From the NCBI RefSeq assembly GCF_003121585.1, contig NZ_QEOO01000002.1:1-64000 (forward strand): a stretch of DNA of 64,000 nucleotides. The letters run 5' to 3'. Origin of the DNA: Nocardioides speluncae (lineage in GTDB: Bacteria > Actinomycetota > Actinomycetes > Propionibacteriales > Nocardioidaceae). Position 1 is the stretch's first letter; each line of letters starts with the position of its first letter. The notes below the pieces were generated by a model. It was given only the letters and a program-made list of their open reading frames with translations, had not been told where the DNA came from and made no database searches. Positions 1 to 12,000 of this stretch are shown piece by piece. The position numbers and the translations under genes were made by a program.

Positions 1-112
1 AACACAGACGGCACCATCCGCCACGAGAACACCGGACCAGCCATGCGACACACCCATCAGGAGCAGGATGTTGCACTCACCGATGTGACCCACCTTGTGA
101 AACTGCCCAGCC
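1..112. other. Left window edge, no gene assigned
   Basis: This is the 3' flank of glnD. A forward frame is open from the edge to a TGA at 139-141, but it overlaps the end of glnD and its product shows no family feature, so I do not call it. The stretch GTGAAACTGCCC just before the glnD stop also occurs in the right arm of the palindrome at 33258-33285, so this may be part of a gene-end hairpin whose other half lies nearby. No tRNA or promoter is visible. Confidence 0.4.
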
Positions 113-2371
113 CTACGCCCGGTGCCGCGACGGCAGGGTGACGGTGCGGGAGAGGGCCTCGCGGACGCCGTGGGCAGCGGCGGCGGCGCGTTCGTCGGAC
201 AGGGCTCCGGCGCCGGTCTCCTGCATGTAGAACACGTCGACCGCCTGCGGGCCGAGTGTCGAGACGTGGGCCGAGCGGACGGAGATGTCGAGCCGGGCGA
301 GTGCCGCGCAGACCAGGTGTACGACGCCGGGGCGGTCGTCCATCCGTACCTCCAGCACGGTCGCGGTCTGCGACGCCTCCGGCCGGACGACGACCGACGG
401 CTCGAGCCGTGCGGGCTGCGGGCGGGAGAGCCGCTCGCCGGCGTCCAGCCGGCCGTCGACGATCGCTGCCAGCCGCTGCCGGAGCACGGCCGGGTCGAGG
501 CCGTCGTCGGCGACGTCCCAGACCGAGACGCCGTACCGCTCCTGCACCCAGGCCCGCGCCGCCAGCACCGACGTCCGCTGGATCGCGAACATCGCCGCCG
601 CATCCGCGAGCAGGCCGACCCGGTCGCCGGAGACCAGGGTCACCCGGGCGCCGTCGGCGTTCGGCTCGACGGTGATCGAGACAGCTGCGGGATCCGCCCG
701 CACCTCGGCCGGCACCGGGAGCTCGGCCTCTACGATCCGGGGCGCGGAGGTGCCGGCGGCGGTCGCGACCAGCGCCGCGAGAGTACGCCGGGACAGCTGC
801 CGGACCAGACCGGCCCGCCAGGTCGACCACGCCTTCGCCGATGCCGCCTTGGCGTCGGCCTCTGTCAGCGACGCCAGCAGCGACAGCGCCTCCGGCGTAC
901 CGAGCTTCGACGCGACCAGGGCGACCGTCGCCGGGTCGTCCGGGTCGCGGGTGGTGGCGGTCTCCGAGAGCATCAGGTGCCAGCGCACCAGCGTGGCGAT
1001 CAGCTCCGCCTCGTCGGGCGGGAAGCCCATCCGGGTCGCCACCGTCCGCGCGATCGGCTCGCCGGCGACGCTGTGCTCGGTCAGCCCGCCCTTGCCGATG
1101 TCGTGCAGCAGCGCGGCGACCAGCAGTACGTCGGGACGAGCGACGTTGCGGATCAGTGCCGACGCCTCGATGCAGGTCTCCACGACGTGCCGGTCGACGG
1201 TGAAGCGGTGGATCGCCGAGGCATGCGGCAGCAGCCGGATCCGCTCCCACTCCGGCAAGATCAGGTCCAGCGCGCCGGTCTCGTCGAGCGTCTCCCACAC
1301 CGGCAGCAAACCGCTGCCGGACGCGAGCAGTAGCACCAGCAGCCGGCGCGCCTCCGCGGGCCACGGCTCGGGCAGCGGCGCGCACTCCCGTACCAGCCGG
1401 GCCGCGGTCGCGGGAGCCAGTACGACGTCCCGCTCGGCCGCCGCCGCGGCGGCACGGAGCAGCAGCAGCGGGTCGTCGGCAGGACGCGCCCGCGTGTCCA
1501 GCACGATCTCGCTCGACGCCAGCGCGATCCCGCGACCGACGGGCGTCAGGCTCGGCCGGCGTACCCCACTCACCTTCGGCGGCCGCTCCAGGACCGCCTG
1601 CACCCGGCGCCAGGTCAGCCGGGACAGGTGGGTGATCCGGCGGCCCAGCTCGCGCACGTGCACCTGCACCGCGGCCGCGTCCTCGAGATCGAGCAGCGGC
1701 GCCAGGTCCTCCCACGCCTCCGGGGCGATCCGGTCGGCGGCGCGGCCGGCGTAGGTGTGCAGGACGTCGCGGATGTCGAGCAGCGACTGCCGGCAGCGCT
1801 CCAGCTCGACATGAGACACGTCGACCAGCCAGGTCGCGACCAGCGCCTTCAGCACGGTCGCGTCCCGCAGCCCGCCCGCGGCCTCTTTCAGGTCCGGCAC
1901 CGAGGTGTGCGCCAGCTCGCCCATCAGCTCGTGCCGGGTCTCGACCATCTTGTGCAGGTCCGGCAACCGGGCCCGGGCACTGCGCCGCCACCCGGCGAGC
2001 ATCGTGGTCCGCACCCGCAGGGTGAGGTTGGGGTCGCCGGCGAGGTGGCGCAGGTCGAGCAGCCCGAGGGCGACCCGCAGGTCTCCCCCGGCGGCATCGA
2101 CCATCTCCGACACCGAGCGCACCGAGTGGTCGATGTTGGCGCGGGCGTCCCAGAGCGGGTACCAGATCTTCTCCGCCAGCGCGCCGAGGTCGACGCCGTC
2201 GTCGTGGACCAGCACCACGTCGAGGTCCGAGTACGGCGCCAGCTCGGCGCGGCCGTAGCCGCCGACCGCGACCAGCGCGACCCCGGTGTCGGGCCCGCCG
2301 CAGTCGGCGTACGCCGCGGAGCAGAGCGCATCGGCCGCAGCCGCGCGCTCGGCCCGCTCGATCGCGGTCAC
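113..2371 (-). CDS. glnD: [Protein-PII] uridylyltransferase/uridylyl-removing enzyme GlnD
   Basis: About 752 aa. GlnD is the cytoplasmic nitrogen sensor that modifies PII (adenylylation rather than uridylylation in actinobacteria) and removes the group when glutamine is high. The N-terminal nucleotidyltransferase motif GGYGR is at about residues 37-41, followed by SDLD at 48-51, which holds the metal-binding acidic pair. An HD phosphohydrolase motif (LLHDIGKG) lies near residue 420. Two ACT glutamine-sensing domains are at the C-terminus, the last beginning near residue 680. The frame is open further upstream into the PII gene; I chose the GTG at 2371-2369 because it lies just after the PII stop (2386) and leaves the normal family length. 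It is the last gene of the amtB-glnK-glnB-glnD operon. Confidence 0.95.
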   Translation of the reverse strand: MTAIERAERAAAADALCSAAYADCGGPDTGVALVAVGGYGRAELAPYSDLDVVLVHDDGVDLGALAEKIWYPLWDARANIDHSVRSVSEMVDAAGGDLRVALGLLDLRHLAGDPNLTLRVRTTMLAGWRRSARARLPDLHKMVETRHELMGELAHTSVPDLKEAAGGLRDATVLKALVATWLVDVSHVELERCRQSLLDIRDVLHTYAGRAADRIAPEAWEDLAPLLDLEDAAAVQVHVRELGRRITHLSRLTWRRVQAVLERPPKVSGVRRPSLTPVGRGIALASSEIVLDTRARPADDPLLLLRAAAAAAERDVVLAPATAARLVRECAPLPEPWPAEARRLLVLLLASGSGLLPVWETLDETGALDLILPEWERIRLLPHASAIHRFTVDRHVVETCIEASALIRNVARPDVLLVAALLHDIGKGGLTEHSVAGEPIARTVATRMGFPPDEAELIATLVRWHLMLSETATTRDPDDPATVALVASKLGTPEALSLLASLTEADAKAASAKAWSTWRAGLVRQLSRRTLAALVATAAGTSAPRIVEAELPVPAEVRADPAAVSITVEPNADGARVTLVSGDRVGLLADAAAMFAIQRTSVLAARAWVQERYGVSVWDVADDGLDPAVLRQRLAAIVDGRLDAGERLSRPQPARLEPSVVVRPEASQTATVLEVRMDDRPGVVHLVCAALARLDISVRSAHVSTLGPQAVDVFYMQETGAGALSDERAAAAAHGVREALSRTVTLPSRHRA

Positions 2372-2385
2372 GTCAGTTGCAGCGC

Positions 2386-2733
<348 letters not shown>

Positions 2734-2740
2734 CTAACCG

Positions 2741-2788
2741 AGTCGTCCGTGCCAGCGTGCGACATAGCGCACGCTGGCACGGACGACT
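2741..2788 (-). terminator. Perfect 21-bp hairpin between the two PII genes
   Basis: Two perfectly complementary 21-nt arms (2741-2761 and 2768-2788) enclose a 6-nt loop. The hairpin begins at the base next to the stop codon of the upstream PII gene and ends 16 nt before the downstream ATG. There is no T-run, so it may be an attenuator, an mRNA stability or processing element, or a gene-end element rather than a full terminator. The outer end next to the stop is followed by CTAG, as in the three core-bearing elements elsewhere in the window. Confidence 0.7.
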
Positions 2789-4539
<1,751 letters not shown>

Positions 4540-4660
4540 GGGACCTCCAGGAGTCACACATGAAAGCGGGGCGAGGGCACGCGTCGACGACGATGTCGAG
4601 CCAGCCCCCGCCAGATGGTGAAACCCTCACCGGCCGAGGTTTCGACCTACGGATCCGGTT

Positions 4661-4676
4661 GTTGCAGTCATGAAAC
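4661..4676. promoter_or_regulatory. Possible GlnR-like half-site upstream of amtB
   Basis: GTTGC-N6-GAAAC resembles one half of the actinobacterial GlnR box (GTnAC-N6-GAAAC) with one mismatch, and a GTTAC lies further along at about 4692. Spacing to a second half-site does not follow the usual 11-bp period, so this is weak. It lies in the divergent region between amtB and the isochorismatase-family gene. Confidence 0.25.
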
Positions 4677-4740
4677 GAGTTCCCGCCGTTTGTTACGTCG
4701 GCGTGAACTTCGGCTCACACGACGCGGGTAGGTTTCGAAC

Positions 4741-5252
4741 GTGACCACCCTTCCCGCCGCCAGTACGGCGCTCGTCCTGATCGACCTGATGCCGCGGCTG
4801 ATCGAGCTGCCGCTCGCGCCGTACGCCGGCGCCCAGGTGCTGACCACCTCGCTCGACCTCGCCGCCCGGTTCCGTACGGCGGGGGCGCCCGTCGTCGCGG
4901 TCCGCGTCGACCGGCCGAACGTGGCCGAGCAGCCGCCCGGGAGCGGCTTCGCCCCCGGTGTGGCCGAGGACGGCGACGTCCAGATCGTCAAGGGCACGAT
5001 CGGGGCCTTCCACAACACCGGCCTCGACGAGGCGCTGCGGGAGCGGGGGGTCGTTAACCTGGTGATGGCCGGGATCGCGACCAACCTCGGCGTGGAGTCG
5101 ACCGCACGCTGGGCGGCGGACCTCGGCTACGAGCTGGTCTTCGTCGAGGACGCGATGACCGCCTTCACCGCCGACGAGCACGACGCCGCGGTGCGCCTGA
5201 ACTTCCCCCGGCTCGGCACTGTCACCACCAGCGGCGAGATCGACCTGTCCGG

Positions 5253-5256
<4 letters not shown>
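4741..5256 (+). CDS. Isochorismatase-fold hydrolase without the catalytic cysteine
   Basis: A 171-aa single-domain protein of the isochorismatase/cysteine hydrolase superfamily. The Asp of the triad is in LVLIDLMPRL (Asp15) and the Lys in QIVKGTIGAFH (Lys84). The motif normally read as GxATNxCVExTAR is GIATNLGVESTAR here, so the nucleophile position is Gly117. In this fold, Cys marks amidases and nicotinamidases, while true isochorismatases (EntB/PhzD) carry Gly. The protein may therefore hydrolyse a vinyl ether or be a non-amidase relative, and the substrate is unknown. The start is GTG. The stop codon overlaps the ftsY stop (shared CTAG). Confidence 0.85.
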
Positions 5257-6368
<1,112 letters not shown>

Positions 6369-6383
6369 GGCGCAATCCAATCA

Positions 6384-6475
6384 CGGGCTTCGCCCCGAAC
6401 AACGCGGGCCGCCTCCGGCGGGCTCATCGCTTGTTCCGCCTGACACGCTCGCTTCGCTCGCGTCCGACGGTCAGC
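6384..6475. repeat. Gene-end repeat family F2, copy a (hairpins)
   Basis: The sequence has three successive hairpins: GGGCTTCGCCC, then a GCC/GGC stem around CTCCGG, then a larger one closed by CTGAC/GTCAG. It resembles copy b at 20702-20789 in order and in parts of its sequence (CGCGGGCCGCCTYCGGCGGGCT shared). It abuts the stop codon of the small membrane gene on the minus strand. A transcription-terminator or REP-like role is inferred. Confidence 0.5.
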
Positions 6476-6665
6476 CGAACAGCTCGCCGTCCGGCCGCTT
6501 GGTCTCGTTGCGCTCGACAGGGAGAGCGGTGACGCTGCGCCGCGCCAGCTTGCCGAGCCAGCGCGCGCCCGGGAGATCCTCGCCACGGTGGGGGAACGCG
6601 ACGTACACGACGACGACGCCCGCGAGTAGGACGATGATGAACATGGTGATGACGAGGGCCAGCAC
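6471..6665 (-). CDS. Small single-pass membrane protein
   Basis: About 64 aa. The first about 22 residues form one hydrophobic helix (LALVITMFIIVLLAGVVVVY), followed by a basic, probably cytoplasmic tail ending in GELFG. I chose the GTG at 6665 because an AGGAG site lies nine bases upstream and the longer frame adds an unlikely basic N-terminus. It lies upstream of ftsY on the same strand, separated by a hairpin repeat. I do not recognise a family; it could be a membrane-protein accessory subunit. Confidence 0.65.
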   Translation of the reverse strand: MLALVITMFIIVLLAGVVVVYVAFPHRGEDLPGARWLGKLARRSVTALPVERNETKRPDGELFG

Positions 6666-6785
6666 TGGTGAGGGACTCCTGAGCTTGTGATGCGGTAGCT
6701 GTCTGGTCGGGAGGGTTCGACGGCCGACGGCCAGCCTCCCATAAACCGGCGATTTCGCCCGCATGCCACCCGGCTCAAGCGCGTC

Positions 6786-6866
6786 GCAGCGGCTCGATGG
6801 CGGCGCCGATCGCGTCCGGCATCGATACGACGGGGCGCGGGGTCGGTGTTGTCGACGTACACATGA
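6786..6866 (-). pseudogene. Broken copy of the 3' end of the thioesterase gene
   Basis: About 80 bp here are a near copy (roughly 90% identical by eye, with a 2-base deletion) of the last part of the thioesterase gene at 7945-8027. Read on the minus strand it encodes VDNTDPA in one frame and then MPDAI..AAIEPL in another, so the indel breaks it. It has the same orientation as the intact gene, so the RTX gene lies between two direct repeats. This is best explained by a duplication or insertion event at the thioesterase 3' end. Confidence 0.8.
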
Positions 6867-6937
6867 AGACCGTGGCGGCGTCCACGCATGTCATGATGCC
6901 GGCTGTCCTCTGTCCCTCACGCCAACGGAAGGTGCCC

Positions 6938-7870
6938 GTGCGCACACCTCTGACCGTCCTGGTCGCTACCTTGGTTGCTCTGCTCACAACACTCAGCGCC
7001 TCTACCGCCGCGGCTCCGCCGCGGGCGTGGAACGGCCAGCCGTGCACCATCGTCGGCACCCCCGGCGCGGACCGTCTATTCGGAACCGCGGGCGACGACG
7101 TCATCTGCGGTCGCGGAGGTCCGGACCGCATCTACGGCGGGCGAGGCAACGACACCATCGACGGCGGATCCGGAGCAGACGTGCTGTACGGCGGTGCAGG
7201 CGCCGATCGCATCTTCGGTGGTGACGGCAGGGACCGGATTCACGGCGACGGAAATGATGATCGGCTGTTCGGCCAACGCGGGAGCGATGTCGTTCGTGGC
7301 GGCTGGGGAGGCGACTACGTGCATGGGGGCCCAGGGAACGACCGGCTGCACGGTGACCGCGACGAGGACGGGCTCATCGGTGGCGTCGGCGACGACACGC
7401 TCGCGGGCGGGCGGGGCAACGATCGCCTGATCGGTGGTCCCGGAAGGGACACCTGCGACTTCGAGGACTTCGGGCCGGATGGAGAACGGCGCAGCAGCTG
7501 CACGTTCGACTTCGCGCCTCCGCGCATCAGGTGGGTCGATCCGGTGGCCTGGCAGATCGATGTGTCGGAGTCAGACGGTGCCTTCACGATCCACGCGCGC
7601 TTTGCCGACGACACGACATTTTCCCCTCTCGGCTATCCCCCCAGCGTGAGGCTTTACACCGACTCCGTGGAACTCGAATCTGAGTTCTACGACGACGCAC
7701 CTCCGCAGAGCCACCGCGACGACGTTTGGGAAGCGTGGATTCCGGTGCCACAGGGCTTTCCCGACACGAAACTGAACATCGAGATCAGAGTGCGGGACGC
7801 GGCTGGGAAGGTCACCCGGTTCCAGCGTGACGACTATCTGCGAGTCGTCAACAACAATCCGGACACGTAG
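6938..7870 (+). CDS. Secreted RTX-type calcium-binding repeat protein
   Basis: About 310 aa. An N-terminal Sec signal peptide (hydrophobic LTVLVATLVALLTTL, then an Ala-rich cleavage region) is followed by 15 consecutive glycine-rich nonapeptides of the GGxGxDxhx type at about residues 42-176. These form a calcium-bound beta-roll. A C-terminal domain of about 130 residues has no family I recognise. The GTG at 6938 is chosen for its GGAAGG ribosome site and for placing the signal peptide at the N-terminus. There is no type I secretion transporter nearby, so export is probably by Sec. Base composition is less GC-rich than the flanks and the gene is bracketed by a duplication of the neighbouring thioesterase end, both signs of acquisition. 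Confidence 0.85.
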   Translation: MRTPLTVLVATLVALLTTLSASTAAAPPRAWNGQPCTIVGTPGADRLFGTAGDDVICGRGGPDRIYGGRGNDTIDGGSGADVLYGGAGADRIFGGDGRDRIHGDGNDDRLFGQRGSDVVRGGWGGDYVHGGPGNDRLHGDRDEDGLIGGVGDDTLAGGRGNDRLIGGPGRDTCDFEDFGPDGERRSSCTFDFAPPRIRWVDPVAWQIDVSESDGAFTIHARFADDTTFSPLGYPPSVRLYTDSVELESEFYDDAPPQSHRDDVWEAWIPVPQGFPDTKLNIEIRVRDAAGKVTRFQRDDYLRVVNNNPDT

Positions 7871-7927
7871 CGAGACCTACGAACCGTTCACCAGTGGCGC
7901 CGGCACGATCAGGATCGTCGTGCGGAG

Positions 7928-8395
7928 CTAGATCGGTCGGGTCAGCAGCGGCTCGACGGCGGCGCGGATCGCGTCCGGCATCGGTACGGCGGGGCGCGCG
8001 GGGTCGGTGTTGTCGACGTACACGTGCACGAAGCGGCCCTCTGCCGCCGCCTCGTCGGACGGTCCCTGGAAGAGCCCGATCCGGTAGACCACCGAGGAGC
8101 GGCCGACCTTGTCGACGACCAGGCCGGTGTCGATCGGAGCGGGGAAGCCGAGCTCGCGGAAGTAGCGGCACGACGTCTCTGCGACGATGCCGATCTGCGG
8201 CAGCGCCCTGATGTCGAGGCCGGTCGCCTCGTAGAGGTGCGCGTTCACGGCGGTGTCGAACAGCTCGTAGTACGTCGCGTTGTTGAGGTGGCCGTAGGCG
8301 TCGTCGTCGCGCCACCGGGTGGTGACCTGCCGCCAGGCGACGAAGTCGGCCCGGGTCGGGCGGGATGGGCGGTCCGGGTGGGTGTCGTGCGGCAC
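7928..8395 (-). CDS. Acyl-CoA thioesterase, hotdog fold (4HBT-like)
   Basis: A 155-aa single hotdog domain. The signature RWRDDDAYGHLNNATYY at about residues 27-43 matches the 4-hydroxybenzoyl-CoA thioesterase family, with the acidic residue just before YGHLNN as the expected catalytic position. It probably hydrolyses a small or medium acyl-CoA; the substrate is unknown. GTG start. It is divergent from the GNAT gene with only 23 bp between starts. The 3' end is duplicated as a broken fragment at 6786-6866. Confidence 0.9.
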   Translation of the reverse strand: MPHDTHPDRPSRPTRADFVAWRQVTTRWRDDDAYGHLNNATYYELFDTAVNAHLYEATGLDIRALPQIGIVAETSCRYFRELGFPAPIDTGLVVDKVGRSSVVYRIGLFQGPSDEAAAEGRFVHVYVDNTDPARPAVPMPDAIRAAVEPLLTRPI

Positions 8396-8418
8396 AGCTC
8401 GGACCCTAGTGTGTCCAC

Positions 8419-8895
8419 GTGTCCGATGCGCCGAGCCCCGCGATCCGACTGGCCCGCCCCACGCCCGAGCAGGTGCGACAGGTCGCCTCGCTCCGGTGGG
8501 AGTCCGCGTTCGAGGACGGCCCCGAACCGACCTCGTCCCGCGGCAGCTTCGTCGAGAGCTTCGTGCGGTGGTGGGCGACGCACGAGGCCAGCCACCGGTG
8601 CGTGGTCGGCCTCGACCAGGAGGGCACGGTGGTCGCGTACGGCTTCGTCGCGCTCACCGCCCGGGTGCCGGGTGCGCTGACCACCAACAGGAGGTCGGCC
8701 GACGTGCAGGCCGTGTTCGTGGCCGCCGACCACCGGAACACCGGCGTCGGCGGGCGGCTGATCGACCAGCTGGTGAGCCTGGCCCGGCTCGCGGACGCCG
8801 AGCACGTCACGGTGCACGTCAACAGCAAGGCCGAGAACGCCTACCGACGGGCCGGCTTCACCCACGACCCGATGATGCTGAACCAGACGCTGTGA
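8419..8895 (+). CDS. GNAT family N-acetyltransferase
   Basis: A 158-aa single GNAT domain. The acetyl-CoA-binding motif A reads VQAVFVAADHRNTGVGGRLI (about residues 92-111), followed by the C-terminal NSKAENAYRRAGF. It transfers an acetyl group from acetyl-CoA to an amine; the substrate cannot be told. GTG start, closely divergent from the thioesterase. A core-bearing inverted-repeat element begins five bases after the stop. Confidence 0.9.
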   Translation: MSDAPSPAIRLARPTPEQVRQVASLRWESAFEDGPEPTSSRGSFVESFVRWWATHEASHRCVVGLDQEGTVVAYGFVALTARVPGALTTNRRSADVQAVFVAADHRNTGVGGRLIDQLVSLARLADAEHVTVHVNSKAENAYRRAGFTHDPMMLNQTL

Positions 8896-8900
8896 CGGTC

Positions 8901-9062
8901 AGGGCGTCTCTCTCAAGTCGGCGCCGTCGCGAGCGGGCTTTCGGGCCGATCTGGCAAGGCGGCGGCGCGAAGGCGGGCCGGTTGGCCCGTCGAGCGACGC
9001 CAACGCAGCCAGATCGAGTCCGAAAGTCCGTGCAGCAGGCGCGGACTTGAGAGAGACGCCCT
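8901..9062. repeat. Core-bearing inverted-repeat element R1
   Basis: Perfect 19-bp terminal arms (8901-8919 and 9044-9062) enclose further imperfect pairing (for example CGATCTGG with CCAGATCG). Inside is a 54-nt core (8955-9008) running from CAAGGCG through the hairpin GGGCC-GGTT-GGCCC to CAACGCAG. The core is shared with R2 (32016-32067) and R3 (41246-41297), whereas the arms share nothing with theirs. The right end overlaps CTAG, which also supplies the smc stop codon. It lies between convergent genes. A structured RNA/bidirectional terminator or a small mobile element are the main alternatives. Confidence 0.85.
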
Positions 9063-12000
9063 AGGCCGACTGGGCCTCGCGCAGCCGCTGGCTGATCACC
9101 GCGGAGACGCCGTCGCCGCGCATGGTCACGCCGTACAGCGAGTCACCAACCTCCATGGTCCGCTTCTGGTGGGTGATCACGATCAGCTGCGAGTTCTCGC
9201 GCAGCTCCTCGTAGATCTGCAGCAGCCGGCCGAGGTTGGTGTCGTCGAGCGCGGCCTCGACCTCGTCGAGGATGTAGAACGGCGATGGCCGCGCCTTGAA
9301 CAGCGCCACCAGGAACGCCACCGCCACCAGCGACCGCTCGCCGCCGGACAGCAGCGAGAGCCGCTTGACCTTCTTGCCCGGCGGCCGGGCCTCGACCTCG
9401 ACACCGGTCACGAGCATGTCGGACGGGTCGGTCAGGATCAGCCGGCCCTCGCCACCCGGGAACAGCCGGGCGAAGACGTGCTCGAACGCGACTTTCACGT
9501 CCTCCCATGCCTCGGTGAACACCTGCTCCACCCGCTGGTCGACCTCGCGGACGATGTCGAGCAGGTCCTTGCGGGTCTTCTTCAGGTCCTCCAGCTGCTC
9601 GGTGAGGAACTTGTGTCGTTCCTCCATCGCCGAGAACTCCTCCAGCGCGAGCGGGTTCACCCGGCCGAGCATCGCCAGCGCCCGCTCGGCTGAGCGCAGC
9701 CGCTTCTGCTGCTCCTCGCGGACGAACACGACCGGCTCCGGCGTCTCCTCGCCCTCGGGGACCTCGCCTGGCCCCATGAACTGGGCTAGCGGCACCAGCG
9801 TCTCCGGGCCGTAGTCGGTGACCAGGCCGTCGGGGTCCAGCCCGAGCTCCTCGAGCGCGCGCTCCTCGAGCTGCTCGATCCGCATCTTCTGCTGGGTGCG
9901 GGCCATCTCGTCGCGGTGGACGGTGTTGACCAGCTCGTCGTGCTCGCGGCCGAGGTCGCGCAGCTTGGCGCGGCAGGTCAGCAGCGCCTGCTCCCGCTCC
10001 TGGCGGGATGCCTCGATCTCCGACCGCGCGGCGGCCGCCTTGGTGACCGACTGCTCCAGCTTCTCGAGTACGGCGCGTACCCCGACGCCGACCGCCTCGG
10101 CTGCCCTGCCCTCGCGCACCAGCCGCTCGCGGCGCTCCGCCGCGCGGGCCCGCGCCTCGCGCTCGGTGCGCGCCGCCCGCAGCAGGCTGTCGGCCCGGCC
10201 GTGCAGGGCGCGTGCCCGCTCCTCGGAGGTGCGCAGCGCCAGCCGCGCGTCCATCTCCGCCTGCCGGGAGGCCCTGGCCGCCTCGACCAGCTCCTCGCGG
10301 ACCGAGGTGTCGGGCTCCTCCTCCGGCGCCTCCTCGGCGCTGGCAAGCCGCGCCTCCAGATCGGCAAGGCCGGCAAGGTCCTTGTCGCGCGCCTCCTCGG
10401 CGGTCTGGATCGCCTTGGCCAGCCGCTCCGCCTCACCGCGCGCGGCGCGCGCCTGGGCGCCGTACTGACCGAGCTCCTCGGCCACCGCCGCGAGCGTCGC
10501 GTCGGACTCGTGCAGCTTGGCGAGGGCCACGTCGGCGCGCTTCTGTGCCTCCAGCCGCTCCGCCTCCAGCTTGGACGTCTCGAAGGCGAGCCGCTCCCCC
10601 GCTGCCGTCGCCTCGGCGAGCTTGGCGGTCGCCTCGTCGACGGCGGCCTGCACCTCGATCAGGCTCGGCTGCGCGGACGAGCCGCCGGACGAGAAGTGCG
10701 CGCCGAGCAGGTCGCCCTCGCGGGTGACCGCGACGACGTCGGGCAGGTCGGCGACCAGGCTCCGGGCAGCGGCCAGGTCGTCGACCACGGCGACCTTGAA
10801 CAGCAGCCGGGCCAGCGCGCCGGTGAGCTGCGCCGGGCACTCCACCACGTCCACGGCGTACGCCGCGGAGCCGGGCAGGCCGGGCCAGTCCCGATCGGCG
10901 GCGTCGGGTCCGGCGAGCAGCATGCCGGCGCGACCGAGGTCATCGTCCTTGAGATAGGCGATCGCGTTGAGCGCGGACTCGGCGTCGGTGACCGCGACGG
11001 CGTCGGCGGCGGAGCCGAGGGCGGCCGCCACCGCTGCTTCGTAGCCCGAGCGCACCGACAGCAGCGCGGCGACCGAGCCGAGCAGCCCGGACACCCGGTC
11101 GGTGGCGGCGAGAAGGGCGCCCGCGGCGTCCTTGCGGTTCAGGCCCATCTCAAGCGCGTCCTTGCGGGCCGCGAGCGCGCCGCGGTCGCGGTCAGCCTGC
11201 TGCGCCTCGTCCTGGACCTTGGCCAGCCGCTCCTCGATGTCGGCGAGCGTGCCGACGGCGCCTTCGTGCTCGGCGTCCAGGCCCTCTTCGCCCGCGTCCA
11301 GGCCGGCGATCTTGGTCTCCAGGGCGGTGAAGTCGCGCTGCGAGCGCTCGGCGCGAGCGGTCGCGTCCTCACGCGCCAGCCCGAGCCGGCCAACCTCGTC
11401 GTCCGCCGCGGCCGCGCGGGATTTGAGCGCGTTGACCTGGCCGTGCAGCCGGGCCAGGCCCTCGCGCCGGTCGGCGGCGGCGCGCTGCCGGCCGGCCACC
11501 CGGCGCTCCTCCTCCGCGGCAGCGTCCTCGGCTGCCTTGCGGGCGGCGATGGCGTCGTCCAGGCCGACCCGGTTGGTGTCCACCTCGGCGCCGATCTGCT
11601 GCTCCTGGACCCGCATCCGCTCGGCCTCGGCCTCGAGCTGGTCGGGGTCGCGGCCGCCCTGCGCCTCCGGTACGTCGGCACTGCTCGCCGCGTTGCGGAT
11701 CCGCTCGGCCGCCAGCGACTGGGTGCCGCGCAGCCGCTCGCGCAGCCCGGACAGCGCGAACCAGGTGTCCTGGGCCTTCGCCAGCGCCGGCAGGTCCTCG
11801 CGCAGCGCCGCCTCGAGTGCCGCCTCGGCTTCCCGGGCCGCTGCGATCTCGGCCTCGACGGCGGTACGCCGCTGCACCAGCAGCGTCTCGTCGGCCATCT
11901 CCTGCTCCAGCGCGGTCTGCGCGGTGACCAGGTCGTCGGCGAGCAGCCGGGCCCGGGCGTCACGGACGTCGGCCTGCACCGCCGCCGCCTTCCGGGCCAC

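Noticed and set aside
8901..9062. R1 as an IS element or MITE with target-site duplication
   Set aside because: No transposase and no flanking direct duplication seen; arms differ between copies, unlike MITE terminal repeats, although a mobile origin is not excluded.
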